The notes beneath the pieces are model-generated. The model saw only the letters and a list, made by a program, of their open reading frames with translations, searched no databases and was not told the DNA's origin. The translations under genes were made by a program, and so were the position numbers. A stretch of DNA of 58,502 nucleotides from contig JAAYLC010000130.1 of assembly GCA_012522045.1 (NCBI GenBank), positions 1-58,502 on the forward strand, written 5' to 3'. The stretch is from Bacteroidota bacterium. GTDB lineage: Bacteria; Bacteroidota; Bacteroidia; Flavobacteriales; Flavobacteriaceae. Shown here one piece after another: positions 56,082-58,502 of this stretch. How positions within the stretch are numbered: the stretch's first letter is position 1; each line of letters begins with the position of its first letter.

Positions 56082-58499
56082 TTAAAACTCAAAAATAAAC
56101 CCGATTGAAGGAACGATGGTCGCTGATTCTTGTTCCAAAATTACCGGAATGGCATTGCTGCCGTCTGCTTTTATCGGCTGACCGTCTGTGGTTACAAAAC
56201 CTGTATTATCATCATTTCTTTTAAAAGTAAATTTCGGCAAATACGGTGTTTTGTAGTACAGAATGTTTTGGAAATCCAAAAACAAACTCAAACTTGATTT
56301 CTCGAAATTGTATTTTTTATCCACTCTTAAATCCAACTGATTGAATATCGGCAATCGTTCACTGTTTAATCGGGCATAATCATACACACCTCTTCCGGTA
56401 GTTAAATAAGACTGTGTGGAAGCTTCAATATCAAAAGGTGTGTACGGCTGTCCGCCGGCAAAACGATATTTTACACCGATGTCCCAGTTGTTTCGGAATT
56501 TATATCCCAAAGTTGCAGAAAAAATAAAGTTATAATCCCAAGTAGAGGTAATGTACTCGCGATCAATGCCTGAAAATTCAGAATTGTAAAAAGTTGCGCT
56601 CGCCACATAAAATAAATTTCTGACCAATTTCTGTTGAACGTACGCCTCAATTCCATATACTCTTCCTTTTCCAACCGATTCATAGGCTTCACCTCCCACC
56701 GCTGAAAAATCGGTCCCGATGTTTGCATAGGAAATGCCGCTTTCTGTAGCGACCGGATAATTGTTGTAATCTTTATAAAACGCTTCTAATGTAAACCGCA
56801 AAGCATTTCTTGGGACAAATTCGCTCCCAACGGTGTAATGAATCGCATTGATATAATCTAAATCTTTATTCACCAAAACGCCGTCCGCATCTGCATATCC
56901 CAACATGGTGTAGACCGGAATTTTATAATAACTTCCCACGGATGCCGAAACACTCCATTGCGGATTGAAGTTATAGGCAACCGAAACACGCGGTGAAACT
57001 GATTTTAACGGATTCATACCGTCTGTTGTAAAGGTATTTATATCCGAACGAACCCCTCCGGACACCAATAACTTGTCATTAAAAAAATACTTGGAAAGAT
57101 GACCATAAGCACCGAATTTATTAAAATCTATTGCAGAATTTGCATTAAAAAAAAGCGAAGGCGTAATGATATTGCCTTCCGAATCTCGGACTTCTCTTTG
57201 AAGGGTATTAAAAATATCGGAATCGTATTTTACATATTGCGTTTCTACTCCGTAACTGTATTTCCAGCCATTGACGAATTTGTTCACATCAATTCGCAAC
57301 TTGTTTTCAATCTCGTGACTTTCCAAAGCAAAAAGTTTATCACCTTCTTTTAATGCATTGTTTTCATAACGGTCGGCACCATTAAAAAACATATTTCTAC
57401 TTAGTGCAACCGTAAAATATCCGTCATCAATTAATCTTTTTAAAGAAGCACCCACTGTATAATTCCATTGATTAATCAACGGATTTGCTCGTGTGGTATA
57501 TTCGTTTTCGGCATCGCTGTTTTTGGGTGTTTCCAACTCAAAATTATCTATTGCGCCAATTCCGATAAAGTTTAACTCGGTTTTACTGTCAATTTTATGA
57601 TTGACTTTATACTGAAAATCATAATAATCCGGACGAATGGGCAAATCCAACAATTTAAACAAAAACTGCAAATACGACCTTCTTGCGGAAGCCATAAACG
57701 TGGTGTTTTTTCCTAAGGGACCTTCTAACATTGCTGCAAATTCACTTCCGGACAAACGAATGTTTCCGCTCAATTTGTCCGGATTTCCGTTGCGTTGGGT
57801 GATGACAATTGTAGAAGCCAACGCATTTCCGTATCGGCTGTCAAATGCTGAAGAAGTCAATTGCGCATCTTGAATAAAGGAAACATTCAGAATTCCTGTA
57901 GCACCGCCACTTGCTCCCTGCGTTTGAAAGTGATTTAAAACCGGGATTTCAATACCGTCAAGATAGTACACGTTTTCACTCGGTCCCCCGCCTCTAACAA
58001 TGATGTCGTTTCTGTTGGGCGTCGTTCCGCCCGCTACACCCGGCAACACCTGAATGACTTTGGAAACATCAAAATTTCCACCGGGATTCACTTTAATTTC
58101 TTCCGATGTTAACCGTTGCGTAGCCAAGGGCGTAACCATATTGGTAGCGCGTACTGATTTTCCGGAACGAAGCACCACTTCGTCCAATTCTTGGCTGGTA
58201 ATGTCCAATTCAATCTGAAGAACTTGAGCACTTCCGGAACTTATAATAATATTATAGGCTGTATAAGGAGCATATCCGATATAGGATGTTTCCAAATTGT
58301 ATCTGCCAACAGGCAATCGCGCCAGAAAATTTCCTTCCTCATCACTGACGGCGGTATAAGTATCATTATTTCCTGTTAAAATTATTGTAACTCCAAGCAA
58401 ACCTTCTTGTGTATTTCTATCTTTAACTGTTCCTGTTATCGTACCCAGTGTTTGCGAATACACAGCACTGCAAATCAATAGCATACACAAAGAAGTCAT
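56082..58499 (-). CDS. TonB-dependent receptor with CarboxypepD_reg-like domain, start possibly outside window
   Basis: 805 residues from the ATG at 58499. A short hydrophobic stretch ends at YSQ (residue 16), followed by a CarboxypepD_reg-like domain (GTVKDRNTQEGLLGVTIIL, YIGYAPYTAY), a plug with FDVSKVIQVLPGVAGGTTPN and a barrel ending in GFIFEF. The frame remains open past residue 1 to the window edge (next codon TTA), so a start a few codons upstream is possible and would give a more usual signal peptide. It imports an unknown ligand across the outer membrane, driven by TonB. Confidence 0.92.
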   Translation of the reverse strand: MTSLCMLLICSAVYSQTLGTITGTVKDRNTQEGLLGVTIILTGNNDTYTAVSDEEGNFLARLPVGRYNLETSYIGYAPYTAYNIIISSGSAQVLQIELDITSQELDEVVLRSGKSVRATNMVTPLATQRLTSEEIKVNPGGNFDVSKVIQVLPGVAGGTTPNRNDIIVRGGGPSENVYYLDGIEIPVLNHFQTQGASGGATGILNVSFIQDAQLTSSAFDSRYGNALASTIVITQRNGNPDKLSGNIRLSGSEFAAMLEGPLGKNTTFMASARRSYLQFLFKLLDLPIRPDYYDFQYKVNHKIDSKTELNFIGIGAIDNFELETPKNSDAENEYTTRANPLINQWNYTVGASLKRLIDDGYFTVALSRNMFFNGADRYENNALKEGDKLFALESHEIENKLRIDVNKFVNGWKYSYGVETQYVKYDSDIFNTLQREVRDSEGNIITPSLFFNANSAIDFNKFGAYGHLSKYFFNDKLLVSGGVRSDINTFTTDGMNPLKSVSPRVSVAYNFNPQWSVSASVGSYYKIPVYTMLGYADADGVLVNKDLDYINAIHYTVGSEFVPRNALRFTLEAFYKDYNNYPVATESGISYANIGTDFSAVGGEAYESVGKGRVYGIEAYVQQKLVRNLFYVASATFYNSEFSGIDREYITSTWDYNFIFSATLGYKFRNNWDIGVKYRFAGGQPYTPFDIEASTQSYLTTGRGVYDYARLNSERLPIFNQLDLRVDKKYNFEKSSLSLFLDFQNILYYKTPYLPKFTFKRNDDNTGFVTTDGQPIKADGSNAIPVILEQESATIVPSIGFIFEF

Positions 58500-58502
58500 T
58501 AA

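Noticed and set aside
55984-56088. A minus-strand frame of 34 codons between the TonB receptor gene and radC with protein-like composition (ends NAFKSRKKPYEFED).
   Set aside because: The frame has no ATG, GTG or TTG start after its upstream in-frame stop at 56089-56091, so I did not call it as a gene; it could be a decayed remnant or chance.

Overview
This 58.5 kb window is chromosomal DNA of a low-GC member of the Bacteroidetes, most likely class Flavobacteriia. The evidence is a SusC/SusD pair, TonB-linked receptors with CarboxypepD_reg-like N-termini, a POT transporter pair next to a DPP4-like peptidase, zinc-free L36 and S14, and promoters of the Bacteroidetes type (TTG, then TAnnTTTG). 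Gene density is very high: the longest stretch without a gene is about 280 bases (17208-17485). I saw no insertion sequence, prophage, CRISPR array, rRNA or integrase. Genus cannot be decided from the sequence alone.

Layout. 1-242: 5' part of a polysaccharide-export lipoprotein gene. 456-529: tRNA-Pro(GGG) with a terminator. 683-10598: a DUF7935-like protein, an M1 aminopeptidase, recG, ddl, lpxB, a C40 (NlpC/P60) lipoprotein and comEC. 10626-17207 (minus): a peptide-use cluster, read in the order DPP4-like peptidase, 12-helix-like POT transporter, larger POT transporter, secreted thioredoxin-like protein. 17486-22323 (minus): an amidino-hydrolase of the dimethylargininase type, citrate synthase, enolase and carA. 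22565-39969 (minus): one long ribosomal block, rpsL-rpsG-fusA-rpsJ followed by the S10, spc and alpha clusters through rpoA and rplQ. It starts at a clear promoter (40025-40054) and ends at a clear terminator (22509-22544). Two genes too short for routine ORF calling, rpmD and rpmJ, lie at 27956-28135 and 25709-25825.

40144-46918 (plus): an Omp85-like outer membrane protein divergent from rpsL, then a susC-susD-small lipoprotein operon closed by a 13-bp terminator hairpin. 47030-55900: rlmB, a rhomboid protease, rarA, a diheme cytochrome c, an lpoB / COG3014-like / small secreted protein set, a secreted protein of unknown function, a DUF7033-like protein and radC. 56082-58499 (minus): a TonB-dependent receptor whose start may lie beyond the window edge.

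Most of this is ordinary housekeeping DNA. The observations most worth a second look are: (1) carA, whose glutaminase domain has lost Cys, His and Glu of the catalytic triad, suggesting that the carbamoyl-phosphate synthase here does not take ammonia from glutamine through this subunit; (2) the 195-base rpsJ-rplC gap inside an otherwise tightly packed operon, which holds a perfect 10-bp hairpin, a 13-codon ORF, a second hairpin with a T-rich tail and a GNRA-type stem-loop, looking like an undescribed ribosomal-protein leader or attenuator; and (3) tandem POT transporters that differ by a roughly 110-residue non-membrane insert.
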